Below, one piece after another: positions 1 through 7,100 of a stretch of DNA of 8,979 nucleotides; position 1 is the stretch's first letter; each line of letters starts with the position of its first letter. The notes under the pieces were generated by a model. The model did no database searches. It was given only the letters and a program-made list of their open reading frames with translations, and was not told where the DNA came from. The stretch is from an uncultured Bacteroidota bacterium. GTDB taxonomy: Bacteria > Bacteroidota > Bacteroidia > Bacteroidales > P3. The position numbers were made by a program, and so were the translations under genes. The stretch is from contig CACXCY010000114.1 in NCBI GenBank assembly GCA_902766265.1, positions 1-8,979 on the forward strand, read 5' to 3'.

Positions 1-882
1 GACGGCACCAAGAAATACCTTTTCCGCATTGACACACCGACGGGGCAGCCCTGTGGGACGGACGCTCTGAAGACCAGACAAGGTGGGCCGTGCGCTCCGG
101 ATGCCGGACACGAGGGGGGGCATCCCTTTGTGGAGGCGGTGATGATTCCCGACGGCGACCGTGCCACGCTGTGCATCTCGTGCCAGCGGGGCTGCAGGAT
201 GGGGTGCCGCTTCTGCGTGACGGGGCGGCAGGGCTTCCACGGCAATCTCTCGGCCGGGGAGATTCTGAACCAGGTGCTGTCGGTGCCGGAGAGTTCCATA
301 CTGACCAATATTGTATACATGGGCATGGGCGAGCCGATGGACAACTACGACAACGTGCTGCGCAGCACGCAGGTGCTCACTGCCGAGTGGGGGCTGGGAT
401 GGAGTCCGCGGCGGCTCACGGTGTCGTCGGTGGGGGTCACGCCGATGCTGCGGCGGCTGGTGGAGGAGAGCGAGTGCCATGTGGCGGTGAGCTTGCACAA
501 TGCCTACGGTGCCGAGCGTGCGGTGCTGATGCCGATGGAGCGGAGGTATCCGGTGGCTGGCGTGGTGGCGATGCTGAAGGAATACGACTGGTCGGGTCAG
601 CGGCGCATATCGTTCGAGTACACGATGTTCAAGGGTGTGAACGACGACCTGGGGCATGCTGCCGAGCTGGTGCGTCTGCTGCGGGGGCTGCACTGCCGTG
701 TGAACCTGATACGTTTCCACGAGTCAGCGGAGGTGGAGCTCTCGGCCAGCGGCAGGGAGGCGATGGAGCATTTCCGCGACTATCTGAACAATCACAACAT
801 TATCTGTACCATCCGCGCCTCACGAGGAGAGGACATCATGGCTGCGTGCGGTCTTCTGGCAGGCAAACAGACAAAGTCATAG
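1..882 (+). CDS. rlmN: RlmN, dual-specificity 23S rRNA/tRNA adenine-C2 methyltransferase (5' end missing)
   Basis: The reading frame is open from base 1 to a TAG at 880-882, giving the last 293 residues; the N-terminal part lies outside the window. RlmN is a cytoplasmic radical-SAM enzyme that methylates C2 of A2503 in 23S rRNA and A37 in some tRNAs. Visible in window residue numbers: DGTKKYLF (1-8), VEAVMIPDGDRATLC (44-58) with the Cys matching the first catalytic Cys (C58), the radical-SAM cluster motif CRMGCRFC (C65, C69, C72), GFHGNLSAGEILNQ after it, MGMGEPMDNY for SAM binding, and SRGEDIMAACG near the C-terminus with the second catalytic Cys at C283. All key cysteines are present, so it should be active. 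Oddities are a net insertion of roughly 25 residues around residues 12-42 and an extra Cys (C61) where relatives usually have Ser. Third codon positions are strongly G-biased. The family call is very secure; rlmN is separated from other radical-SAM proteins by the whole motif set. Confidence 0.96.
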   Translation, partial: DGTKKYLFRIDTPTGQPCGTDALKTRQGGPCAPDAGHEGGHPFVEAVMIPDGDRATLCISCQRGCRMGCRFCVTGRQGFHGNLSAGEILNQVLSVPESSILTNIVYMGMGEPMDNYDNVLRSTQVLTAEWGLGWSPRRLTVSSVGVTPMLRRLVEESECHVAVSLHNAYGAERAVLMPMERRYPVAGVVAMLKEYDWSGQRRISFEYTMFKGVNDDLGHAAELVRLLRGLHCRVNLIRFHESAEVELSASGREAMEHFRDYLNNHNIICTIRASRGEDIMAACGLLAGKQTKS

Positions 883-893
883 CCACCGCTATG
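878..893. terminator. Small hairpin spanning both convergent stop codons, possible terminator
   Basis: CATAGC (878-883) and GCTATG (888-893) form a perfect 6-bp inverted repeat around the loop CACC. In plus-strand RNA it extends by two G.U pairs and an A-U pair to about 9 bp. It covers the stop codons of rlmN (880-882) and of the minus-strand dipeptidase (889-891), so it sits where a terminator for convergent genes would be. There is no T-run on either side, so intrinsic termination is only a guess. Confidence 0.3.
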
Positions 894-2607
894 GTTCGGC
901 AATCACCTCGCCGTGATCCTCAACCACCTGCTTGTAGTACCAGTCGGGATATTTCGGCTGTTGGGGGAAACGCACGACACCTGTCTCGGTGGTCTCAAAC
1001 TCTCCGTCCTTTTCGTATTTGATATTGCCGTCGATAAACTTGACCAGCAGAAAATCGTCAAGTTCATGCCAACGCCGCATCATTTTGTCGGCCTGTCTGT
1101 TAGAAAATCTGTTCAGCTCACCGACGAGGCGGCTGTCGCCTGCTCCCTCTGTGCTTTCGCCCATACCCACAGCATGCCGGTCGCATTTTGCAACCTCTTG
1201 AATAAACAGCTGTTCCAGTTCTTTTTGGGCTTTCTGCACATCAGGTATCATGGCGTCGTATCGCAGATAACAGAAATTGCTGACACGATTGAAGAGCCAG
1301 AAAGCGGCCGTGGGGGAGTATTGGGTCATGGAGCCGTTGCCTTCCTCAAAACAGACGGGTATCTCTGTCATACCGCAATACATAGGGCAGTAACAGGTGC
1401 TGTAGGTGTCGTCCACACCAAACCAGAGGATGCCGCCCAACTTGTCGGGCAGCCAGCTGCGGCACTGTGCCACAAAGGAGAAGCCCGTCTGCTGCGTTGA
1501 TGTGGCACGCTCGTGGATATAACGTTTGCCGTTGTACTGCCAGCTCATCGGACGCCAACGGTAGGGGCAATGGAAGGGGCCTGCGCCCACATCCTGCGTC
1601 ATATCCATCGGAGTGCCCTCAAAATGGTCACGCATCAGGTTCATCACCTCTTGCACGTCAATTTTATGGTCGGGGCGAATCCAAAGCGGCAGACGATGGC
1701 TGTTGTTGTACCCCATAGCGTAATCCTCATAGACAACCATCGAATCGCACACGCGACGGAACATGGCATAAACCCTTGCGTCGCAGGCACGCACACCGCT
1801 AAAAGTAAGCGGGTTATATGTGTCGGCAAAGCTGAAGTCGGCATCCTTTCCGTTGAACCATCCGCGACTGCGCGCAAAAGATACCACATCGGCCGAATAA
1901 ACACACTCCACCTCGGGGTCATTGATGTATTTGAGGTTCTTGCTGCTGATGTAGCGGTAACTCTTCTTGGCGTTCTTCGCCTCCTGGGGAAAAGTGGTGA
2001 TGCGCGCTTGGTTGGCGTGGCCGCACACATAGCCGTCGGGGACACGGCGGGCCACCCACACGGCACCCTGTTCTTCGCCCTTGTCGATGATTTCATATAT
2101 CCATACCTCCTTAGGGTCGCACAGCGAAAAACTCTCGCCGCCAGAGGAGTATCCGTAGGTGCGCGTCAGTTGATCCATTATCACGATGGCCTCGCGGCAG
2201 TTGCGTGCCCGTTGGAGGGCAACATAGATGAGATTGCCGTAATCGATGCCGTGAGCATTGCCGTTCTCCAGTTCAGAGCGGCCGCCCCAGGTAGTCTCCC
2301 CTATGGCAAGCTGATGCTCGTTGATAAACCCCACCACATTATAGGTGTGAGCCGGCTGGGGGATGGACAGCAGATACTTACGGCTACCGTAATCGTAAAT
2401 CTTCAGCATCTCACCGACAGCGTGGTCTGTGGCTGGATGGTAGCGCAACTGACCATAACGCGTATGTGAGTCGGCAGCGTAGGTAATCATGGTGGAGCCA
2501 TCGACGGTGGAACCTCTGGAGAAAAGGAAGTTGGTGCAGGCGATGGCGGCAGGTGCCACAGAGAGCAGCACCAAAAGGGTAAATGCGCAGAAAACAGTAT
2601 TTTTCAT
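889..2607 (-). CDS. Exported C69-family dipeptidase (PepD/U34-like Ntn hydrolase)
   Basis: This 572-residue protein is read from ATG at 2607 down to TAG at 889-891. The frame stays open to 2715, but I chose the ATG at 2607 because it starts a clean signal peptide (MKNTVFCAFTLLVLLSVAPA...) and because a TAnnTTTG promoter element lies at 2645-2652, inside the longer reading. Cleavage after AAIA would leave Cys24 as the new N-terminus, followed by TNFLFSRGSTVDGS. This is the C69 pattern, in which an N-terminal Cys is the nucleophile of an Ntn hydrolase. Other family-like stretches are GFINEHQLAIGETTWGGR, DYGNLIYVALQRA, WVARRVPDGYVCGHANQARI and GILWFGVDDTYSTCYCPMYC. Length suits Bacteroidetes members (about 530-600). 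It is expected to cleave dipeptides in the periplasm or at the cell surface, feeding peptide catabolism. It is monocistronic here and convergent with rlmN. The exact substrate cannot be read from sequence. Confidence 0.9.
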   Translation of the reverse strand: MKNTVFCAFTLLVLLSVAPAAIACTNFLFSRGSTVDGSTMITYAADSHTRYGQLRYHPATDHAVGEMLKIYDYGSRKYLLSIPQPAHTYNVVGFINEHQLAIGETTWGGRSELENGNAHGIDYGNLIYVALQRARNCREAIVIMDQLTRTYGYSSGGESFSLCDPKEVWIYEIIDKGEEQGAVWVARRVPDGYVCGHANQARITTFPQEAKNAKKSYRYISSKNLKYINDPEVECVYSADVVSFARSRGWFNGKDADFSFADTYNPLTFSGVRACDARVYAMFRRVCDSMVVYEDYAMGYNNSHRLPLWIRPDHKIDVQEVMNLMRDHFEGTPMDMTQDVGAGPFHCPYRWRPMSWQYNGKRYIHERATSTQQTGFSFVAQCRSWLPDKLGGILWFGVDDTYSTCYCPMYCGMTEIPVCFEEGNGSMTQYSPTAAFWLFNRVSNFCYLRYDAMIPDVQKAQKELEQLFIQEVAKCDRHAVGMGESTEGAGDSRLVGELNRFSNRQADKMMRRWHELDDFLLVKFIDGNIKYEKDGEFETTETGVVRFPQQPKYPDWYYKQVVEDHGEVIAEP

Positions 2608-3191
2608 GATGTTGCTATGAATTTCAGTATGGATGTTCAAAATGCAAAGATAAAAAACTTTTGCCAACCACGTTGCCAGTTGCCGTGATGCACCGCTCCT
2701 GTCCATGGGCAACAATAATGTTATGTGGCTCCCGCGCTGCCCTCCTCCATGTCTTCCCCTACTCTCATTTTAACCTCCTCCGTACCTTAGATCGTGAAAA
2801 AATATGAGCAGAATGGAAACAACGAGGAAATAAAATCCATAGAATATAAATAACTAATTCTCACTATATAGTAGCTTGAATTACAAAATAACATATGTTG
2901 CCGATTCTCTATCAATCCATAAGTTCTAATCACGGCACATCCTCTGTCCCCTCAAGAAAAGAATACCCTCGCAAAAAAAGTTATCAACATAACGCAACAA
3001 AATCGCCACTTTTTACGTCTATATTAATGAGTAGGGGACAAAATACGCCTAACTGACCTATGTCACAATGAACAAGACCATTTAAACTATATGCTGCTTG
3101 CGGATTCTAACAGTGGAGTCACTACCCAACTTGTCAGAAATTGTTTTAAACACATAAACACATTACTAACCATCATTAAAATTTCACAATT
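2608..3191. other. AT-rich divergent intergenic region
   Basis: These 584 bp separate the minus-strand dipeptidase from the plus-strand lipoprotein gene. Beyond the dipeptidase -7 element I find no open frame with coding character on either strand, no tRNA-like structure and no long repeat. From about 2760 the composition drops sharply in GC compared with the genes on both sides. It should hold the lipoprotein promoter, but I found no TAnnTTTG match within about 110 bp of that start. A lone TTATCAACA at 2981-2989 resembles a DnaA box and is not supported by others. Confidence 0.6.
2645..2652 (-). promoter_or_regulatory. Bacteroidetes-type -7 element for the C69 dipeptidase gene
   Basis: On the minus strand the bases read TATCTTTG, an exact match to the Bacteroidetes -7 consensus TAnnTTTG. 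It lies about 37 bp upstream of the chosen ATG, giving a predicted leader of about 30 nt. I see no good TTTG -33 partner at the usual 19-21 bp spacing, so the call rests on one element plus position. Confidence 0.45.
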
Positions 3192-3737
3192 ATGAAAAGA
3201 TTATTTTTATTTGGCACGATGTGCCTTGCGGCACTCGCAATCAGTGCAGTGATTAGCTGCACAAAAGAAACCGAATCGAACAATGGCAATTCCAGCGGAG
3301 GTTACGGACCGAACAATGACAACGACGAGTACGTTGATTTGGGATTGCCAAGTGGCACAAGATGGAAAAAGCAGAACGAGACAAACACATCCGATGCCGA
3401 GTATGATTTCTACACCTACAATGAAGCTGTTACTGCCTTTGGTAACCGACTCCCGTCAAAAGCGCAGTGGGAAGAGCTAAAAGGGCTATGCCAGTGGATA
3501 TGGTCAGGCAGTAGCTACAATGTGGTCGGTCCCAACGGTAATTCCATTTTCCTGCCCGCAAAGGGCTACCGCGACTGTGAGGGAAATGTGAACGGCGTAG
3601 ACTCCGGTGGCGACTATTGGTCGTCCACTACCAATGGTTCAGACGGCGCATGGGGAATGCTCTTCAATCCAGGAAGCATCTACATGAATAGCTACACCCT
3701 ATGCTTTGGCAATTCTGTCCGACTCGTCAAAAATTGA
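3192..3737 (+). CDS. FISUMP/DUF1566-like surface lipoprotein
   Basis: The 181-residue product begins with a lipoprotein signal peptide: MKR, a hydrophobic run, then the lipobox VISC with Cys23. An acidic and Asn/Ser/Gly-rich linker (residues 24-46) follows. The folded part reads YVDLGLPSGTRW (47-58), an Ala/Tyr/Asp stretch with YDFYTYNEA, RLPSKAQWEELK (86-97), GPNGNSIFLPAKGYRD (to 128), GDYWSSTTNGSD (W143) and a C-terminal NSVRLVKN. This order is typical of the Fibrobacter succinogenes major paralogous domain (TIGR02145), common in Bacteroidales and related to DUF1566. The RLPSKAQWEEL element resembles the RLPTEAEWE of formylglycine-generating-enzyme-like C-type-lectin folds. No catalytic function is established for the family; binding or surface display is inferred. 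It stands alone, with 584 bp upstream and 392 bp downstream to the next gene. ATG 3192 is the only start that gives the signal peptide. Confidence 0.85.
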   Translation: MKRLFLFGTMCLAALAISAVISCTKETESNNGNSSGGYGPNNDNDEYVDLGLPSGTRWKKQNETNTSDAEYDFYTYNEAVTAFGNRLPSKAQWEELKGLCQWIWSGSSYNVVGPNGNSIFLPAKGYRDCEGNVNGVDSGGDYWSSTTNGSDGAWGMLFNPGSIYMNSYTLCFGNSVRLVKN

Positions 3738-3741
3738 TTAC

Positions 3742-3760
3742 TCCACACATTTCCTGTGGA
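3742..3760 (+). terminator. Weak hairpin just after the lipoprotein gene
   Basis: TCCACA (3742-3747) and TGTGGA (3755-3760) can pair in a 6-bp stem with a 7-nt loop, 4 bp after the TGA stop. It is well placed for a terminator but lacks a T-run; the larger hairpin at 3927-3965 is an alternative end point. Confidence 0.25.
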
Positions 3761-3890
3761 TGCCAATCCTCTACTCTTCCTTATGAAGCCCCTTTCCTGA
3801 CTTCATCGAAGTATATAAATTCACCATCAACACAGGATGTTATGACACTACAAAGGATTCCATCACCACAAAGACCTTGAATGGAGCATA

Positions 3891-3920
3891 TGGTGGGTAC
3901 ATTAGAGTACATTCCCACCA
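3891..3920. repeat. Inverted repeat TGGTGGG/CCCACCA with internal direct repeat
   Basis: TGGTGGG (3891-3897) and CCCACCA (3914-3920) are perfect 7-bp inverted copies around a 16-nt loop. Two copies of GTACATT, at 3897-3903 and 3907-3913, lie mostly within the loop, the first overlapping the left arm by one base. The element sits 6 bp from the larger hairpin at 3927, so the two may form a single structured unit. Confidence 0.5.
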
Positions 3921-3926
3921 CAATAC

Positions 3927-3965
3927 AAGATGGCGTGATTTTCAATATGGAAATCACGCCATCTT
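3927..3965. repeat. Strong hairpin: 15-bp perfect inverted repeat, extendable to 18 bp
   Basis: AAGATGGCGTGATTT (3927-3941) is exactly complementary to AAATCACGCCATCTT (3951-3965). In plus-strand RNA the stem continues with U.G, C-G and A-U pairs, leaving only the loop AUA (3945-3947). There is no clear T-run after it on either strand, so a classic intrinsic terminator is not shown. It lies 189 bp after the lipoprotein stop and about 85 bp before the C10 promoter. Candidates are a transcription barrier, a small RNA or a remnant of a palindromic repeat element. Confidence 0.75.
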
Positions 3966-4049
3966 CCCTTGAACTGCGACTTTGTGCAGCCGCAAACGGG
4001 TACAGCAAGGATGCTACTAAAACTTAATATTACAATTTCGTACGTATTA

Positions 4050-4081
4050 TTTGCATTATATCCAAAAAAAATATATATTTG
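4050..4081 (+). promoter_or_regulatory. Bacteroidetes-type promoter for the C10 peptidase operon
   Basis: TTTG at 4050-4053 (-33 element) and TATATTTG at 4074-4081 (-7 element, consensus TAnnTTTG) are separated by 20 bp, within the family spacing of 19-21. Transcription would start near 4087-4090, giving a leader of about 40 nt before ATG 4130. The element rules out any start near the TTG at 4079, although the frame is open there. Confidence 0.75.
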
Positions 4082-4129
4082 CACATAATTAGTATTTTGT
4101 CTATATTACTACTAATAGTATATAATCGT

Positions 4130-7100
4130 ATGAAGCATAATGCCTTATTATCATTTCGTATTGTTCTTCTGACACTTTGTTTATTGTGGGGAAGCCACGT
4201 TGTTGCCCGTCCTGTGGAGCCTGCCGTGGCACTGCAAGCCGCTCAGAATCTGTGGCAACGGCAATGCGCCACCGATGCCGGCCAATGGACTTTGGTAGAA
4301 TCCGACTTCAGCCATATCTATGTCTTCGAGTGTGAAGGTAAAGGCTTTGTGCTGATTTCCAAGGATGACTGTGTGCGCCCCGTCGTGGGCTACTCCACCA
4401 CCTCCCCCTTCACCCAACCCGACAGCAACCCCGCCTTCGACTTCTGGATGCAAGCCCGCAACAGCGAAATCGCCTACTGCATCGACCACCGCATCGACCC
4501 CACCGACGACATACGCCACGAATGGCACACCCTCCTCTCCCCCACCCCCGCGCAACCCCGCAACGCCGACGTGGCACCCCTGCTCGTCACCACCTGGAGC
4601 CAGACACCCTACTACAACATCCACTGCCCCGCCGACACCAGCAGCCAGCACGGACACGCCCTCACCGGATGCGTAGCCACCGCCATGGCCCAGATAATGA
4701 ACTACTGGCAATGGCCCTCCCACGGCCAGGGAAGCCACGGCTACTACCACCAGCTCTACGGCCTGCTCGCCGCCGACTTCGACAACACCCGCTACGACTG
4801 GGCACACATGGCCAACTTCTACTCCAACCAAAGCACCCAACGCGAGCTCGACGCCGTGGCCACACTCATGTACCACTGCGGCGTCGCCGTCGACATGGAC
4901 TACGGCCCCGGCGGCAGCAGCGCCTTCACAGAGTCGGCCGGACAACAGCGCCCCTGCGCCGAAAACGCCCTCAAGAACTACTTCCGCTACCAGACCACCC
5001 TGCACAGCATCCAACGCAACCTCCCCAGCGTCTGGCTCAACCAGCTCAAAGACGAACTCAACGCCCACCGCCCCGTGCTCTACAGCGCCTACGACACCGC
5101 CACCGGCATGGGACACGCCTTCGTCTGCGACGGCTACGACTCGCGCGACTACATGCACTTCAACTGGGGATGGAACGGCAGCTTCGACGGCTACTACGCC
5201 CTCAACGCCATGAACCCCGACGGCTACGCCTTCCTCAACCGACAGACCGCCGTCGTCGGCATCGAACCCGACTACTCCCTGCAGCTCAGCCAGACAACCT
5301 TCAACGCCAACCCCGCCGGCGACATGCTCACCCTCCTCGTCATGCCCGTGCCCCACTACCCCATCGCCTGGCAGGCCACCCACCCCACATGGACCTCCCT
5401 CTCCACCGCCAACGGAACCATCGGCAACCACATCGACACCGTCACCATCACCCTGGCACCCAACAACAACATCCTCACCCACTCGGGCACCATCACCTTC
5501 ACCCAAGGCATCTACACCGCAGTCCTCCACGTGAACCAACCCACCAACCTGCCCGTCGACATCGACACCATCCACTACGACTACACCGACCCCACCCCCC
5601 TGTCGCCCGCATCCGGCACCACCAACGACCTGGAATGGGGCATCCGCATACCCAGCCACCGCCTCAAAGACGCCCGACAAGTGCTCGGCGGCATGCTCTA
5701 CGCGGTCACCCACGGCAACTACCAGCTGCGCATATACAAAAGCCACGACACCGCCAACGCACCGCAGCAACTCCTCGACTCGGCCTCGTTCTACATACCC
5801 AACACCTACCCCTCCACCCTCCCCCGCTGGACCACCGTCCCACTCAACACCCCCCTGACAGTCGACACCAACAGCGCCCTCTGGGTCACCTTCCACTACT
5901 CCGGCTTCGGCCACCCAGCCCTCATGTGCTCAGGCATCAACGTCGACGGCACCTGGGTGAAGGACTCCAACCAGTGGAGGAACTTTATCCTGGAAGACAC
6001 CAGCAGAGGACGCTACCCATACAACTACATGGTACGGGCCCTCTTCCATGTACGCGACTCGCTTGAACCCCTCTACCGCGTCACCGCCATCGTCAGCACC
6101 CTGGACAAGGGCTACGTCGTCGGCACAGGCCAGTACCGCGCCCACTCCATAGCCAAACTGAAGGCCGTGCCCCGACCGGGCTACCGCTTCGTGCGATGGG
6201 AAGACGGCGACACCTGCCCCGTCCGCTCCATGAGGGTGTTGGGCAACACCGCCCTCACCGCCCACTTCGCCACCGGATGCAACCAGGACACCTTCTTCAT
6301 CCCCTCCGTCACCGCCTGCGACCAGTATACATGGAACCGCACGAGCATCACCCAAAGCGGCATCTATACGTTCATCTTCACCAGTTCCCTGGGATGCGAC
6401 AGCATCGTGGGAGTCTCCGTCACCATCAACCCATCGAACACCACCCACTTCGTCGACACCAACTGCTATGACTACTGGTGGAAAGGCCAGACCTACACCT
6501 ACAGCGGCGAATACGTGAGAACCATGCGCAACGAATACGGCTGCGACAGCATCCTCATCCTCCACCTCACCATCTACCCCAGAACCCTCGACACCGTAGC
6601 CGCCTCGGTGTGCGACAGTATGCGCTGGGCCAACAACCTGCTCGTCGCCAGCGGCCGCTACTCCCACACCTTCACCAGCTCGCACGGATGCGACAGCGCC
6701 ATGGTGCTGGACCTGACCGTCAACCACTCCAATGGCGACAGCATCGTGGTGGACACCTGCGACCGCTACACATGGGACGGCCATGTGTACGACGCCAACA
6801 CCTCACGTACTCAGAAACTCACCAACCGCTGGGGATGCGACAGCATCTTCACCTTCCGGCTCACCATCCATCACAGCGCCTCTTCCGATGAGTACAGGAG
6901 AGCGATGGACTCCTACACATGGCACGACAGCGTCTACACCGAGAGCGGCGACTATGTGGTGCATCTGACCACCGCCTGGGGATGCGACAGCACGGTGACG
7001 CTCCACCTGACAATAGGAGAACCCGGCGAAGGCATCGGCGCTACGGACTTGCCTAACGTGACCATTTACCCCAACCCCACCTCCTGCACGCTGACACTGC

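Larger units (their letters stand above)
3738..4129. other. Intergenic region with structured DNA and the C10 peptidase promoter
   Basis: These 392 bp lie between the lipoprotein stop and the first C10 peptidase start. They contain two hairpin-forming segments (3891-3920 and 3927-3965) and a strong promoter match (4050-4081). A plus-strand frame is open from 3787 to a TGA at about 3967-3969 (roughly 60 codons, including DFIEVYKFTINTG and GAYGGYIRVH) but has no ATG. Minus-strand frames of 75 and 60 residues overlap the same DNA. None resembles a protein I know. A decayed gene fragment or a small RNA is possible but not shown. Confidence 0.5.

Noticed and set aside
90..1022. 310-codon plus-strand frame overlapping rlmN
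   Set aside because: Off-frame reading of rlmN running into the 3' end of the convergent dipeptidase; rlmN motifs are in the other frame.
2608..2715. N-terminal extension of the C69 dipeptidase to the ATG at 2715
   Set aside because: The extension would bury the signal peptide and covers the predicted promoter element at 2645-2652.
2981..2989. DnaA-box-like TTATCAACA suggesting an origin
   Set aside because: A single imperfect match in AT-rich DNA with no cluster and no dnaA or dnaN nearby.
3891..3965. Transposon terminal inverted repeats or CRISPR
   Set aside because: The arms are adjacent instead of flanking a gene, there is no transposase and no repeated spacer pattern.
3781..4084. Small minus-strand frames of 75 and 60 residues
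   Set aside because: No recognisable domain or start signal, and they run through the hairpin and the C10 promoter region; best treated as chance frames.
4079..4129. TTG at 4079 as an upstream start of the C10 peptidase
   Set aside because: It lies inside the -7 promoter element, upstream of the predicted transcript start, and ATG 4130 gives a proper signal peptide.
4181..5914. 577-codon open frame on the minus strand opposite the C10 peptidase
   Set aside because: It is the antisense shadow of a gene whose codons almost all end in C. Its product is a Gly/Val-rich low-complexity sequence with no recognisable domain, and it overlaps a secure gene.
4522..6066. 514-codon plus-strand frame within the C10 gene
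   Set aside because: Off-frame reading of the same C-rich DNA; the product is mostly Arg, His and Pro and has no domain.
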